Below, in pieces: positions 24,899-34,586 of a stretch of DNA of 64,000 bases (its first letter is position 1; each line of letters begins with the position of its first letter). A program made the position numbers and the translations under genes. Origin of the DNA: an uncultured Porphyromonadaceae bacterium (GTDB taxonomy: Bacteria > Bacteroidota > Bacteroidia > Bacteroidales > Muribaculaceae); NCBI GenBank assembly GCA_902495245.1, contig CABUWI010000007.1, forward strand, positions 62,001 through 126,000, written 5' to 3'. The notes under the pieces were generated by a model. It was not told the DNA's origin. It made no database searches and saw nothing but the letters and a program-made list of their open reading frames with translations.

Positions 24899-26833
24899 AT
24901 GAACATGAAGCACCTGTTAATAACGCTGCTCGCGCTGCTGCCGATGGCCGCCCGCGCACAAATGACCGACCCCGTCAGCTGGACCTCGGACTTCAAGGCC
25001 GAGGGAGACACGGCTACCCTGACCATCAACGCCACAATCGAAGCCGGGTGGCACCTCTATGGCACCGAGCTCCCCGAAATCGAGTTCGGACCGCAGGCCA
25101 CGGCCCTCACCATCACCTCGTCAAACAACCTGACGCCGGTCGGGGCGCTGACGCCGTCGCGCGAACCGGTGCAGCAATATGAAGACACCTTCGAAGCCGA
25201 AGTGAAATTCTGGGAAGGCTCAATCACGCTGACCCAGAAATTCGTCATCACCGGCAGCGACCCGTCGGTCAGCGGCACCATCGACTATCAGGCATGCAAC
25301 GACCAGAGCTGCATTCCGCCGACAAGCTACGAATTCACGTTCGGCGACGCTCCCGGAGCCGCTGAAGCCGAAAACGCCGGTTCTGCCACAGGAGCCACGT
25401 TCAATCCGGCCGACATGCAATGGTGGACACCCGTCGAAGGCGGAGGCGACAATCACGACATTGGCCACGCCTCGCTCTGGAGCATCTTCATCTGGGGCTT
25501 CTTAGGCGGACTTATCGCGTTGCTCACGCCGTGTGTATGGCCCATGATACCGCTGACCGTCAGCTTCTTCCTGAAGAAGAACAGTTCGCGTCGCAAATCC
25601 GTGCGCGACGCGTCGATTTACGGTGCGTCAATCGTTGTCATCTATCTGCTTTTGGGTCTGATTGTAACTGCGGTTTTCGGCGCGAGCAAGCTCAACGACC
25701 TGAGCACCAACGCCGTGTTCAATCTGCTGTTCTTCGCCCTGCTCGTGGTGTTTGCCGTCTCGTTTTTCGGCGCGTTCGACATCAAACTGCCCTCGCGCTG
25801 GAGCAACGCCATGGACAGCAAGGCCGAAAACGCCACCGGCCTGCTGAGCATCTTCTTCATGGCCTTCACCCTTGCGCTGGTCAGCTTCAGCTGCACCGGC
25901 CCGATTATAGGCACGCTGCTCGTCGAGGCCGCCACCATGGGCAACATCGTCGGCCCGGCCGTCGGCATGGGCGCCTTCGCCCTGGCGCTGGCCATTCCGT
26001 TCGCACTGTTCGCCATGTTCCCGTCGATGCTCAAGGAGATGCCTCGCTCGGGCGGCTGGCTCAACTCGGTCAAGGTGGTGCTCGGCTTCCTTGAGCTGGC
26101 GCTGTCGCTCAAGTTCCTGTCGGTGGCCGACCTGGCCTACGGCTGGCATCTGCTCGACCGCGAGGTCTTCGTGAGCCTCTGGGTGGTCATCTTCGCCCTG
26201 CTCGGCCTCTACCTGCTTGGCAAGATTCGCTTCCCCCACGACACGCCGCAAGACAGCGTCGGCGTCGGCCGCTTCTTCATGGCCCTGGTGTCGCTCAGCT
26301 TTGCCGTCTATCTGCTGCCGGGCCTCTGGGGCGCACCGCTCAAGAGCGTGAGCGCCTTCGTGCCGCCGCTCTACACTCAGGACTTCAATCTCTACACCCA
26401 CGGCGAATACCGCAAGTTCAACGACTATGACGAAGGCATGCGCTATGCGGCCGAGAACAACATGCCGGTGCTGATGGACTTCAGCGGCTACGGCTGCGTG
26501 AACTGCCGCAAGATGGAGGGCGCCGTGTTCGACACCGACGAGATTTCCGGACTGCTCGGTCAGAACTTCGTCGTCATCGAACTGATGGTCGACGACAAGC
26601 AGCCGCTCAACGCCCCCTTCGAGGTCGAAGAGAACGGCAAGAAGACCAAAATCACCACAGTGGGCGAGAAATGGAGCTACCTGCAGCGCTATAAGTTCGC
26701 GGCCAACTCGCAGCCCTACTACATGGTGCTCGACAATAACGGCACGGCCATGTCGCCGTCCTACAGCTACGACGAAGACATAGCCAAGTTCAAAGCCTTC
26801 CTCGAAGGAGGCCTTGCCCGATATAATGAATAA
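24899..26833 (+). CDS. DsbD-like thiol:disulfide interchange protein
   Basis: A 644-residue three-part protein moving electrons from cytoplasmic thioredoxin to the periplasm. After a signal peptide comes a DsbD N-terminal domain with QACNDQSCIPP (about residues 135-145), then an eight-helix membrane core with the paired Cys in TPCVWPMIPL and SFSCTGPIIG, and a C-terminal thioredoxin domain with C533-V-N-C536 in GCVNCRKME. Start could be the ATG at 24899 or at 24905; both give a complete signal peptide. Confidence 0.93.
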   Translation: MNMKHLLITLLALLPMAARAQMTDPVSWTSDFKAEGDTATLTINATIEAGWHLYGTELPEIEFGPQATALTITSSNNLTPVGALTPSREPVQQYEDTFEAEVKFWEGSITLTQKFVITGSDPSVSGTIDYQACNDQSCIPPTSYEFTFGDAPGAAEAENAGSATGATFNPADMQWWTPVEGGGDNHDIGHASLWSIFIWGFLGGLIALLTPCVWPMIPLTVSFFLKKNSSRRKSVRDASIYGASIVVIYLLLGLIVTAVFGASKLNDLSTNAVFNLLFFALLVVFAVSFFGAFDIKLPSRWSNAMDSKAENATGLLSIFFMAFTLALVSFSCTGPIIGTLLVEAATMGNIVGPAVGMGAFALALAIPFALFAMFPSMLKEMPRSGGWLNSVKVVLGFLELALSLKFLSVADLAYGWHLLDREVFVSLWVVIFALLGLYLLGKIRFPHDTPQDSVGVGRFFMALVSLSFAVYLLPGLWGAPLKSVSAFVPPLYTQDFNLYTHGEYRKFNDYDEGMRYAAENNMPVLMDFSGYGCVNCRKMEGAVFDTDEISGLLGQNFVVIELMVDDKQPLNAPFEVEENGKKTKITTVGEKWSYLQRYKFAANSQPYYMVLDNNGTAMSPSYSYDEDIAKFKAFLEGGLARYNE

Positions 26834-27596
26834 CCTCCCCGCCATCAGCGCTTCGGTCCGCAAGACCGTGCAGTCGCTGGCCACCCCAAAAGGACGGCGC
26901 GAAGCGGGCGCATTTCTGGCCGAAGGGACGCGGTGTGTCATCGACTCGCTGCCCCACTTCGGCCTGCGCGCCCTCTACTGCACGCCCGAATGGGCGGCCG
27001 CCCACCCCGAGGCTGCCGCAAAGGGAGCCACGGTGGTTGCGCGGCGCGAAATCGAGCGCATGTCGCAGCAGCAGTCGCCCCAGCCCGTGCTGGCCGTGTT
27101 CGACCTGCCCGAGACCGGGCCATACGTCTACGACGGCAAGATGACTCTGGCGCTCGACGGCGTGCAAGACCCCGGCAACCTCGGCACGATTATCAGGCTG
27201 GCCGATTGGTTCGGCATTCGCCACATCATGGCGGGTGCAGGCACGGCCGACGCTTTCAACCCCAAGGTCGTGCAGGCCACGATGGGCGCGCTGGCCCGGG
27301 TGAAGGTGCACCGCACCGACTGCCTGGCCGACGACCTGGCGGCAACCGGCGCGCCGGTCATAGGCACATTTCTTGACGGCGGCGACCTTTATGCCGACCC
27401 GCCCGGGCTCGACCCGCAGCCGATTGTCGTGATGGGCAACGAGGGCAACGGCATCTCCGAGGCGGTGAGTCGCACGGTGAGCCGGCGCGTGCGCATACCG
27501 TCGTTTCCCGTCGGCGCCCCCACGGGCGAAAGTCTCAACGTGGCCATGGCCACGGGAATCATAATCAGCGAATTCAGCAGGCGAATCTATGGCTAA
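26826..27596 (+). CDS. SpoU/TrmH-family RNA 2'-O-methyltransferase
   Basis: A 256-residue RNA ribose methyltransferase. The N-terminal part (about residues 10-90) is a substrate-binding domain, and the SPOUT domain shows the three knot motifs: VQDPGNLGTIIRLADWFG, VMGNEGNGISE and RIPSFPVGAPTGESLNVAMATGI. Likely target is 23S rRNA or tRNA; the position cannot be told. The start overlaps the end of the dsbD-like gene by 8 nt, and the end overlaps radA by 8 nt. Confidence 0.92.
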   Translation: MNNLPAISASVRKTVQSLATPKGRREAGAFLAEGTRCVIDSLPHFGLRALYCTPEWAAAHPEAAAKGATVVARREIERMSQQQSPQPVLAVFDLPETGPYVYDGKMTLALDGVQDPGNLGTIIRLADWFGIRHIMAGAGTADAFNPKVVQATMGALARVKVHRTDCLADDLAATGAPVIGTFLDGGDLYADPPGLDPQPIVVMGNEGNGISEAVSRTVSRRVRIPSFPVGAPTGESLNVAMATGIIISEFSRRIYG

Positions 27597-28977
27597 GCAG
27601 CAATATAAATCCGTGTGGTTCTGCTCGAACTGCGGCAATGAATCGCCCAAGTGGGAGGGTCGGTGCAGCGCCTGCGGCGAGTGGAACACCATGACCGAAG
27701 AGCGAGTCTCGACAGCCAAGGCCGCCACCCGCTCGGCGCGCGGCACACTGCGGCTCAGCGGCGACAGCGGCCTGTCGAAGCCTCAGAAAGTGAGCGAAAT
27801 CACCGCCCAGGAAGAGGAGCGCATCAAGCTGCCCAGCGGCGAGCTGAACCGGGTGCTCGGCGGCGGCCTCGTGCCGGGGTCGATGGTGCTTGTCGGCGGC
27901 GAGCCGGGCATCGGCAAGTCGACACTGGTGCTTCAGAACATTCTGAGCATTCGCAAGCGCACGATTCTCTACGTCAGCGGCGAAGAAAGCGCCACACAGC
28001 TGAAAATGCGCGCCGACCGCATCGGGCGCCTCAGCGACAACTGCTACATCGTTACGGAGACATCGCTCGACAACATATTCACCCACATCGAGAACATCAA
28101 TCCCGGCCTGCTGGTGGTCGACTCGATTCAGACCATCGCCGACGACTCGCTCGAATCGTCGGCCGGCTCGGTGAGCCAGGTGCGCGAATGCGCGGCCCGG
28201 CTGCTGGCCTATGCCAAGCAGAGCAATGTGCCCGTTATTCTCATCGGCCACATAACCAAAGAAGGCTCGATTGCCGGCCCGAAGGTGCTTGAACATATTG
28301 TCGACGCCGTTTTGCGCTTCGAGGGCGACTCGCACCACATGTTCCGCATTCTGCGCGCCGTCAAGAACCGCTTCGGCTCGACGTCAGAGCTGGGCATCTA
28401 CGAGATGTGTCAGCGCGGACTGCGCGAGGTTACGAATCCGGGCGAACTGCTGCTCGGCGCAGGCACGGAAGAGCTGAGCGGCACGGCCATAGGAGTCGCC
28501 GTCGAGGGGTTGAGGCCCTTTCTGCTCGAAGTGCAGGCCCTGGTGAGCACCGCCGCCTACGGCACGCCGCAGCGCTCGGTAACGGGCTTCGACTCCAAAC
28601 GCATGAACATGCTGCTGGCGGTGCTCGAAAAGCGCGTGGGCTTCAAACTCGCCCAGAAAGACGTGTTTCTGAACCTGGCGGGCGGCATCAAGGTCAACGA
28701 CCCGGCGCTTGACCTGGCGGTCATCACGGCCATCTTGTCGAGCAACACCGACATGGTCGTGCCGCGCACGACGTGCCTCACCGGCGAAGTGGGCCTCAGC
28801 GGCGAAATACGCCCCGTTACCCGCATCGAACAGCGGCTCACCGAGGCCGAAAAGCTCGGCATGGAAACGATTATCATACCCAAGGGCAACCTGAAAGGCA
28901 TCGACACGTCGACGCGCAAAATCAGCGTTGTAGAAGTTTCGAGAGTAGACGAAGCCTTCCGCGCCCTGTTTTCTTAA
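27589..28977 (+). CDS. radA: DNA repair protein RadA
   Basis: A 462-residue branch-migration ATPase. It has the N-terminal four-Cys zinc finger (CSNCGNES...CSACGEWNT), Walker A GEPGIGKST near residue 105, the RadA-specific KNRFGS motif and a C-terminal Lon-protease-like domain (TGEVGLSGEIRPV). It acts in recombination intermediates with RecA. It overlaps the preceding gene by 8 nt and precedes the DUF2027 gene by 12 bp. Confidence 0.96.
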   Translation: MAKQQYKSVWFCSNCGNESPKWEGRCSACGEWNTMTEERVSTAKAATRSARGTLRLSGDSGLSKPQKVSEITAQEEERIKLPSGELNRVLGGGLVPGSMVLVGGEPGIGKSTLVLQNILSIRKRTILYVSGEESATQLKMRADRIGRLSDNCYIVTETSLDNIFTHIENINPGLLVVDSIQTIADDSLESSAGSVSQVRECAARLLAYAKQSNVPVILIGHITKEGSIAGPKVLEHIVDAVLRFEGDSHHMFRILRAVKNRFGSTSELGIYEMCQRGLREVTNPGELLLGAGTEELSGTAIGVAVEGLRPFLLEVQALVSTAAYGTPQRSVTGFDSKRMNMLLAVLEKRVGFKLAQKDVFLNLAGGIKVNDPALDLAVITAILSSNTDMVVPRTTCLTGEVGLSGEIRPVTRIEQRLTEAEKLGMETIIIPKGNLKGIDTSTRKISVVEVSRVDEAFRALFS

Positions 28978-28989
28978 AAGACTCTGACA

Positions 28990-30048
28990 ATGAAACCGGG
29001 AGATACCGTAAGATTTCTGAACCAAACGGGCGGCGGCGTCATTGCGCGCATCGAAGGCCGCATGGCCTATGTTGAAGACGCCGACGGCTTCGAACAGCCG
29101 ATGGCGCTGAACGAGTGCGTGGTTGTGCCGACCGGCAAGCCCGACATGATGTCAGACAAGTCAGACAAGTCAGACAAGTCAGACAGGTCGGACAAGTCTG
29201 ACCTGTCGGTCAAACCGCAAAAGCCGGCGGTGAGGCAGACCGCCAAAGGGTTCAACATTGCGATGCTGTTCGAGCCCGACGACATCAGGCGCCTGTCGCA
29301 GGCGCGGTTTGACGTCTATCTGGTCAACGACACCAACTATACGCTGCAATTTGCCGTGGCCACCCGCGACCGCCTTGACGGCGAGTGGACGCTGTTTGCC
29401 GCCGGCGAGGCCGAACCGTGTACTCAGGCATGGCTCGGCGAGGCGCTCCACACCGAACTGAACCGATTTGAAAACATTGCCGTGCAGGCCGTGGCCTACA
29501 AGACCGACGCGCCGTTCGCGCTGATGCCGCCGGCCGCCATGGAGGTGCGCTTCGACGTTACCCGGCTTGCCAAACTGCACTGCTTCACGCCCACAGCCTA
29601 CTCGACCGTGCCCGTGGTTACTCTGCCGGTAGTTACCAACGGCAATATCCACCACCCGCTCGACGCTTCGGCCCTGGTTGAGCATTTCGAGCCCAAAGAT
29701 GAAACTCCGGCCGCGGCGCCCCGCAACCGCCGCAATGCAAAAACGGCCGTGAAAGACCCGAAAGAGCCCGAAGTCATTGACCTGCATGCCTCCGAACTGC
29801 TCGACACCACAGCCGGACTCGGCCCGGGCGAGATTCTGGCTCTGCAGCTCGACGTCTTCGAGCGCACCATGCGCGAGGCCGAGAAAACACCCGGCAAACG
29901 CCTGATTTTCATTCACGGCAAGGGCGAGGGCGTGTTGCGCCACGCGCTGCTCGACCGCCTGCGCCGCCGCTGGCCCCGCTGCGAGGCTCAAGACGCCTCG
30001 TTTCGCGAATATGGCTTCGGAGCCACCCAGATTACCATACACAAATGA
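28990..30048 (+). CDS. DUF2027 protein with C-terminal Smr domain
   Basis: A 352-residue protein combining an N-terminal small beta-barrel (GDTVRFLNQTGGGVIARIEGRMAYVEDADG), a low-complexity Ser-Asp-Lys linker (about residues 55-75), a central DUF2027 domain, and a C-terminal Smr domain (VIDLHASELL...FIHGKGEGVLRHALLDRL) of the type found in MutS2. Smr domains are nucleases or nucleic-acid binders. The cell role is unknown. It overlaps the next gene by 4 nt (ATGA). Confidence 0.88.
   Translation: MKPGDTVRFLNQTGGGVIARIEGRMAYVEDADGFEQPMALNECVVVPTGKPDMMSDKSDKSDKSDRSDKSDLSVKPQKPAVRQTAKGFNIAMLFEPDDIRRLSQARFDVYLVNDTNYTLQFAVATRDRLDGEWTLFAAGEAEPCTQAWLGEALHTELNRFENIAVQAVAYKTDAPFALMPPAAMEVRFDVTRLAKLHCFTPTAYSTVPVVTLPVVTNGNIHHPLDASALVEHFEPKDETPAAAPRNRRNAKTAVKDPKEPEVIDLHASELLDTTAGLGPGEILALQLDVFERTMREAEKTPGKRLIFIHGKGEGVLRHALLDRLRRRWPRCEAQDASFREYGFGATQITIHK
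29152..29205 (+). repeat. 9-bp tandem repeat inside the DUF2027/Smr gene
   Basis: TCAGACAAG is repeated three times perfectly (29152-29178), followed by three diverged units to 29205. It encodes the SDKSDKSDK-type linker. The unit is a multiple of three, so copy-number changes keep the frame. Confidence 0.85.
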
Positions 30049-30776
30049 CAGACCTTCATTGTTTTTCAGGCCTCGGCAACTCTGCCGCCGTGGCCGCACA
30101 GCTCGAAAAGCTGTTGCCGGCCGATTTCAGCGATTCCGTGTGGGTCTTTCCGGTCTATGCGTGGGGCGTGCCCCCAATCGTCATCGAAGAGCTCGGCCGC
30201 ACGGATCTGACGGGCAAGCTGGTGCACATGGTCTGCACCTGCGGCAGCGAAACCGGCCACATTGACCGCCAGTGGCGCCGGCTGGTAACCGAGCGCGGCG
30301 GCATGGTCGGCGGCATATACTCCGTCGTGATGCCGCGCAGCTATGTCTTCATGCCCTTCATGAACACCGACCCCACCGCGCTCGTCGATAAGAAACTGGT
30401 CGCTGCCCGCCGGCGCGTGGAGACGATTGCCGCCTGCATCGGCGCGCGCCAGCAGACGGTCGACCTGCATCTGGGTCCCTTTCCCGGCTTTCTTAGCCGT
30501 GTGGTCTATCCGTGGTTCTTCAGCCGGCTGATGAAGACGCGCAACTATCACACCCGAAAGCAATGCACGGGCTGCGCCACGTGTGCGCGCTCGTGTCCCT
30601 ACGGCAACATCACCATGGGCGCCGACGGCCGTCCGCAGTGGGGCGACCGCTGCACATGGTGCCTGCGCTGCTATCACGCCTGCCCCGTCCACGCCGTGGG
30701 CTATTGGCGCTTCACCCGCCGCAAAGGCCAATATCACCACCCCGACTGGAAACTTCCGCCCGATAAAATTATGTAA
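30045..30776 (+). CDS. EFR1-family flavodoxin/ferredoxin fusion
   Basis: A 243-residue protein with an N-terminal flavodoxin-like domain (FSGLGNSAAVA, where the usual Thr of FSGTGN is Leu) and a C-terminal two-cluster ferredoxin (CTGCATCARSCP and CTWCLRCYHACP) that would bind two 4Fe-4S clusters. EFR1 proteins are predicted electron carriers; the redox partner is unknown. The start overlaps the preceding stop in ATGA. Confidence 0.88.
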   Translation: MTDLHCFSGLGNSAAVAAQLEKLLPADFSDSVWVFPVYAWGVPPIVIEELGRTDLTGKLVHMVCTCGSETGHIDRQWRRLVTERGGMVGGIYSVVMPRSYVFMPFMNTDPTALVDKKLVAARRRVETIAACIGARQQTVDLHLGPFPGFLSRVVYPWFFSRLMKTRNYHTRKQCTGCATCARSCPYGNITMGADGRPQWGDRCTWCLRCYHACPVHAVGYWRFTRRKGQYHHPDWKLPPDKIM

Positions 30777-30792
30777 TTCCAAATCTTTTGCG

Positions 30793-30800
30793 TATCTTTG
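30793..30800 (+). promoter_or_regulatory. -7 box TATCTTTG for the sialidase gene
   Basis: TATCTTTG lies 43 bp before the ATG at 30844. No TTTG is present at the expected -33 distance, so the promoter is only half supported. Confidence 0.55.
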
Positions 30801-30843
30801 TCGACAGAAAAAATATAACTTAAATCTATATCAATCACTCATT

Positions 30844-33800
30844 ATGATTAAACTTACCCACGTGCTGATTGCCGCAGCGGCGTTAGCGACAGCCACTCCG
30901 GCCGCCACACGCGCCGAAGCCGCCGCTTCGATTCAGACCACGACAATCACCGACGGCCAATTCGCCGCAAACACCCGGTGGTATGTAATGTCCATCGGCC
31001 AGCAAGGCTATCTGTTCACCAACCGGACAGTCGACGGCTACATGCCCCTGAGCGAGAACAACCCCATGTTCACCGACGACCAGCTTTGGTGCGTAACCGG
31101 CAACGAAACAGACGGCTACCGCTTCTATAACAAAGCCGCCGGAACCGGCATGCAACTGTCGGCTCCCACCAATCCAGGAAGCTACGGCACTACGGGTGCC
31201 GAGGCCTACGTCATTCTGGCCGACCCGACCACGTCGGGCCGCACCTTCACATGGGACATGACCACATCGAACAATCTCGGCCACGCCGCGTTCTACCTCA
31301 ACGTTCACGGCCGGTCGGGTCAGAAAATCAATAACCGCGCCAACCGCCTGGCCTTCTGGACGGGCGGCGCCGACGGCGGTTCGTCGGTTACGTTCACCCC
31401 GATGCCATCGCTGAGCACCGACGTGAACGGCAACGTCTGGACGCTGTCGACCGACCCGCTGGTAACCGTAACCGGCCCCGCCGGAGCGACGGCAACCCCC
31501 GTTGACGGCATGATGCAGCTGAGCGAAGGCGACTGGCACTTCTCGACGCCCGAAGGCAAGATTATCGGCAAGACCACCGTTACGTTAGCCGACAACACCT
31601 CAAGCACCCACATTTCGAGCGGCTTTGACAACGCCCACCATACCATTCACGGTCCCGCAACCATCAAGGTGTTGAGCTACAACGTCATGGACAAGCTGGC
31701 AGAGCACCCCGTCGGCTATCCGCTGTTCATCTACACCAACGCCGAACCCTTCAACGTGCCCTACCGCATTCCGACCATTCTCACCGTTCAGGCCGGCGAG
31801 CACAAAGGCCGCCTCATAGCCATCAACGACTACCGCTACAGCGGCGCTGACATAGGCTCGGGCCGTATCGACCTCTACATGAGCCATTCTGACGACAACG
31901 GCCTGACCTGGTCGGAACCCGGCCACATGTATGGCGCCGACGGTCAGCCCGTGGCCAAAGGCGACGGCGCACCCTCGCAGCAGTCTGACGGCAACGGCAT
32001 CATCACCGCCGGCTTCAGCTGCGGCTTCGGCGACCCCGCCTCAATCAGCGACCGCGAAACGGGCGAGATTCTCGTCGTGGCTTGCGCAGGACGCATGAAC
32101 TTCTTCTCTTCGACCCGCGAAAACCCGCAGCCCTCGGCCCGCTGGTGGAGCACCGACGGCGGCCTGACCTGGACGCAACCCGACGACGGCCAGTATAAAC
32201 AGATCTACGCCCTGCTGGGCGACGACGCCCAGGGCGGTCCCATCAAGGGCCAGTTCATCGGCTCGGGCCGCATTATCCAGAGCCGCCACGTCAAGGTGGG
32301 CAGCCACTACCGCATCTACTGCGTCAACTCCGGCCGCGCCAAATCAGACAACACCATTCGCAACTGGGTGCTCTACTCCGACGACTTCGGCCGGAACTGG
32401 AAAGTGCTCGGCGGCGCAGCCAAACCCGGCGTAACCTCGGGCGGCGACGAGCCCAAGTGCGAGGAACTGCCCGACGGCTCGATTCTGCTTGCCGCACGCG
32501 GCAACGGCGGCAACCGCAACTTCAACATCTTCCGCTACACCGACATCGAGAACGGTCAGGGCGACTGGGGCACGCACATCAACACCAACATGGGCATGGG
32601 CCACGGCATCAATGCCTGCAACGGCGAAATCATGATCGTGCCCGTCAAAGACAAGGCCACCGGCGAGAAGCTCTACATGGCTCTGCAATCGTTCACCAAC
32701 AGCGGCGGCCGCGAAAAGGTCTCGATTAACTGGAAATCGCTGGCCAACCCCGCCGACTATGACGAGCCCTCCGACTTCGCCACCTGGGGCGGCACATATC
32801 AGGTTACCGACCAGCCCTCGGCCTACTCGACCATGACCCTCACCGCTGACAACAAAATCGGCTTCCTCTACGAAGACGGTTCATATGCAGGCGGCAACAC
32901 AGGCACCGAAATCTTCGTCTCGCTCTCAATCGAGACAATCACCGGCGACCGCTATGAATACTGCGCCGACGAAGACTTCACCGTAGGCCGTCAGGCTGCC
33001 GCCGACATGCTCAGCCACCGCTACTCGACCGAAGCGACCCCGAGCACCGACGGAAAGCAATATGTAGGCCGCCCTACCGCCGAGAACACTGCCGCCAAAG
33101 CGGCAGTCGACGAGTTCAACGCAGCCACAGCCTTCTCGTATGACGCCATCGTTAAATTCAACAACGAAATCGCCAACACGGAGATTCTGATGCCCGAAAG
33201 CGGCAAAATCTACCGCTTTATGTCGGCCCAGAACGGCACATATGCCAACGTCACCACTCCGCGCTATCTGACACTCAACAACGCAGGCAAACTCGTGCCT
33301 ACCGATAAAGACGACGACGCCAATGCCCGCTTTATGCTGACCGACGCCCGCGAAGGCCGCGACGACTATCTGCTCTACAGTGTCGGCGCCAAAAAGCTGC
33401 TGCCCGCGAGCCACGCCGACACCGAGAAGGAAATGACCGCAGTGGGCCACGCATACGACGCATCACCCTATTCCTTTCAAGTGCAGAACAACGGCTGCAC
33501 AGCCATCGTCAGCTCTATCCCGGGCAACGCAAGCTATCCGGCTCTCCACTTTTCAGGCAGCTCTAAAATCGTGATATGGACTCCCGCCGCGCAGGCCTCG
33601 CAATGGTACATGGAGCTGATGGGCGACGCCGAGAGCGACATCGACGAGGCAGACCGTCGCCATGTGGCCCTCACCCCCGCCACGGCCGAACTTGAAGTCG
33701 GCACAGAGAAAGCTCTCACCGCGACAGTGCGCCCCGTATGGGCCGAAGACAAGAGCGTCGAATGGTCTACATCGGCGCCTGACGTAGCCACAGTCGACTC

Positions 33801-34029
33801 CACCGGCAAGGTTACGGCCGTAGCCGCAGGCACAGCCGCCATTGCCGCCACCGCCGGCACGGCATCGGCCACGAGCCAAATCACCGTAACCGACCCCAAA
33901 CTGTCAATTGACGAAATCAACGCCGACGCTGCCGCTGGCACTGCGCTCTATGACCTGCAGGGACGCCGCGTCGGCAAAGCCGCCCACGGCATCTACGTCT
34001 CCGGCAACGGCCAAAAAGTGCGCATCTGA
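30844..34029 (+). CDS. GH33 exo-alpha-sialidase with Ig-like and T9SS tail
   Basis: A 1061-residue exported sialidase releasing sialic acid from host glycans. After a signal peptide (about 1-25) there is a 280-residue N-terminal region, then the catalytic propeller with YRIP at 307-310 (active-site Arg), Asp-boxes SDDNGLTW (about 349), STDGGLTW (about 437) and SDDFGRNW (about 512), and the candidate nucleophile Y661 in AYSTMTL. A Big_2-like domain near residue 940 and the T9SS tail ALYDLQGRRV...GIYVSGNGQKVRI close the protein. It is followed by a strong terminator and was read from the ATG at 30844 because that begins the signal peptide. Confidence 0.94.
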   Translation: MIKLTHVLIAAAALATATPAATRAEAAASIQTTTITDGQFAANTRWYVMSIGQQGYLFTNRTVDGYMPLSENNPMFTDDQLWCVTGNETDGYRFYNKAAGTGMQLSAPTNPGSYGTTGAEAYVILADPTTSGRTFTWDMTTSNNLGHAAFYLNVHGRSGQKINNRANRLAFWTGGADGGSSVTFTPMPSLSTDVNGNVWTLSTDPLVTVTGPAGATATPVDGMMQLSEGDWHFSTPEGKIIGKTTVTLADNTSSTHISSGFDNAHHTIHGPATIKVLSYNVMDKLAEHPVGYPLFIYTNAEPFNVPYRIPTILTVQAGEHKGRLIAINDYRYSGADIGSGRIDLYMSHSDDNGLTWSEPGHMYGADGQPVAKGDGAPSQQSDGNGIITAGFSCGFGDPASISDRETGEILVVACAGRMNFFSSTRENPQPSARWWSTDGGLTWTQPDDGQYKQIYALLGDDAQGGPIKGQFIGSGRIIQSRHVKVGSHYRIYCVNSGRAKSDNTIRNWVLYSDDFGRNWKVLGGAAKPGVTSGGDEPKCEELPDGSILLAARGNGGNRNFNIFRYTDIENGQGDWGTHINTNMGMGHGINACNGEIMIVPVKDKATGEKLYMALQSFTNSGGREKVSINWKSLANPADYDEPSDFATWGGTYQVTDQPSAYSTMTLTADNKIGFLYEDGSYAGGNTGTEIFVSLSIETITGDRYEYCADEDFTVGRQAAADMLSHRYSTEATPSTDGKQYVGRPTAENTAAKAAVDEFNAATAFSYDAIVKFNNEIANTEILMPESGKIYRFMSAQNGTYANVTTPRYLTLNNAGKLVPTDKDDDANARFMLTDAREGRDDYLLYSVGAKKLLPASHADTEKEMTAVGHAYDASPYSFQVQNNGCTAIVSSIPGNASYPALHFSGSSKIVIWTPAAQASQWYMELMGDAESDIDEADRRHVALTPATAELEVGTEKALTATVRPVWAEDKSVEWSTSAPDVATVDSTGKVTAVAAGTAAIAATAGTASATSQITVTDPKLSIDEINADAAAGTALYDLQGRRVGKAAHGIYVSGNGQKVRI

Positions 34030-34053
34030 CCCCGGTCAGCCACAAAAAAGTCA

Positions 34054-34091
34054 GCGGTCGGCGACGCAAAGCGTTGTCGACCGCAATTTTT
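34054..34091 (+). terminator. Terminator after sialidase
   Basis: Stem GCGGTCGGCGACGC / GCGTTGTCGACCGC (34054-34067 and 34071-34084) with an AAA loop, followed by AATTTTT. Confidence 0.85.
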
Positions 34092-34145
34092 ATACGTCTG
34101 AGAATCACTCTGTTGAAATTTTTCTAAAATTTTTATGCAGAAATA

Positions 34146-34177
34146 TTTGGTCAGTTCGTGAAAAGTTTCTAACTTTG
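34146..34177 (+). promoter_or_regulatory. Promoter of the tRNA cluster (TTTG-N20-TAACTTTG)
   Basis: TTTG at 34146-34149 and TAACTTTG at 34170-34177 are 20 bp apart; the first tRNA begins 25 bp downstream. Confidence 0.8.
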
Positions 34178-34202
34178 CAATCGCAAAACCAAAGCGACCA
34201 CT

Positions 34203-34275
<73 letters not shown>

Positions 34276-34302
34276 CAACTCAAAAAGAGAACATTAACAT
34301 AT

Positions 34303-34375
<73 letters not shown>

Positions 34376-34382
34376 CCACGAT

Positions 34383-34466
34383 GTCCGGATGGCGGAATTG
34401 GTAGACGCGCTACTTTGAGGTGGTAGTGGCAGAAATGCTGTGAGAGTTCGAGTCTCTTTTCGGACA
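34383..34466 (+). tRNA. tRNA-Leu(GAG)
   Basis: 84 nt with the long variable arm of class II tRNAs (TGGCAGAAATGCTG). Acceptor GTCCGGA pairs with TTCGGAC (one G-T and one A-T at the inner end), the anticodon stem CTACT/GGTAG holds loop TTGAGGT with anticodon GAG, and the T-arm is GAGAGTTCGAGTCTCTT. It starts 7 bp after the second tRNA-Gly. Confidence 0.95.
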
Positions 34467-34476
34467 CCATCGTAAG

Positions 34477-34514
34477 AAAAACCGAGTACTTGCAACGCAA
34501 CTACTCGGTTTTTC
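34477..34514 (+). terminator. Terminator after the tRNA cluster
   Basis: Perfect 12-bp stem AAAAACCGAGTA / TACTCGGTTTTT (34477-34488 and 34502-34513); symmetrical, so it could also act on the other strand. Confidence 0.85.
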
Positions 34515-34586
34515 ATTTTATATACAATTTTTTTTTCGCACTTACGTTAAACAAGAAAAGAAATTTTCAACAAGCATATATTTTAC

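Noticed and set aside
25628..26941. 437-codon minus-strand frame opposite the dsbD-like gene
   Set aside because: Its composition (His/Gln/Glu/Ala-rich) is that of a mirror frame of a GC-rich membrane protein gene.
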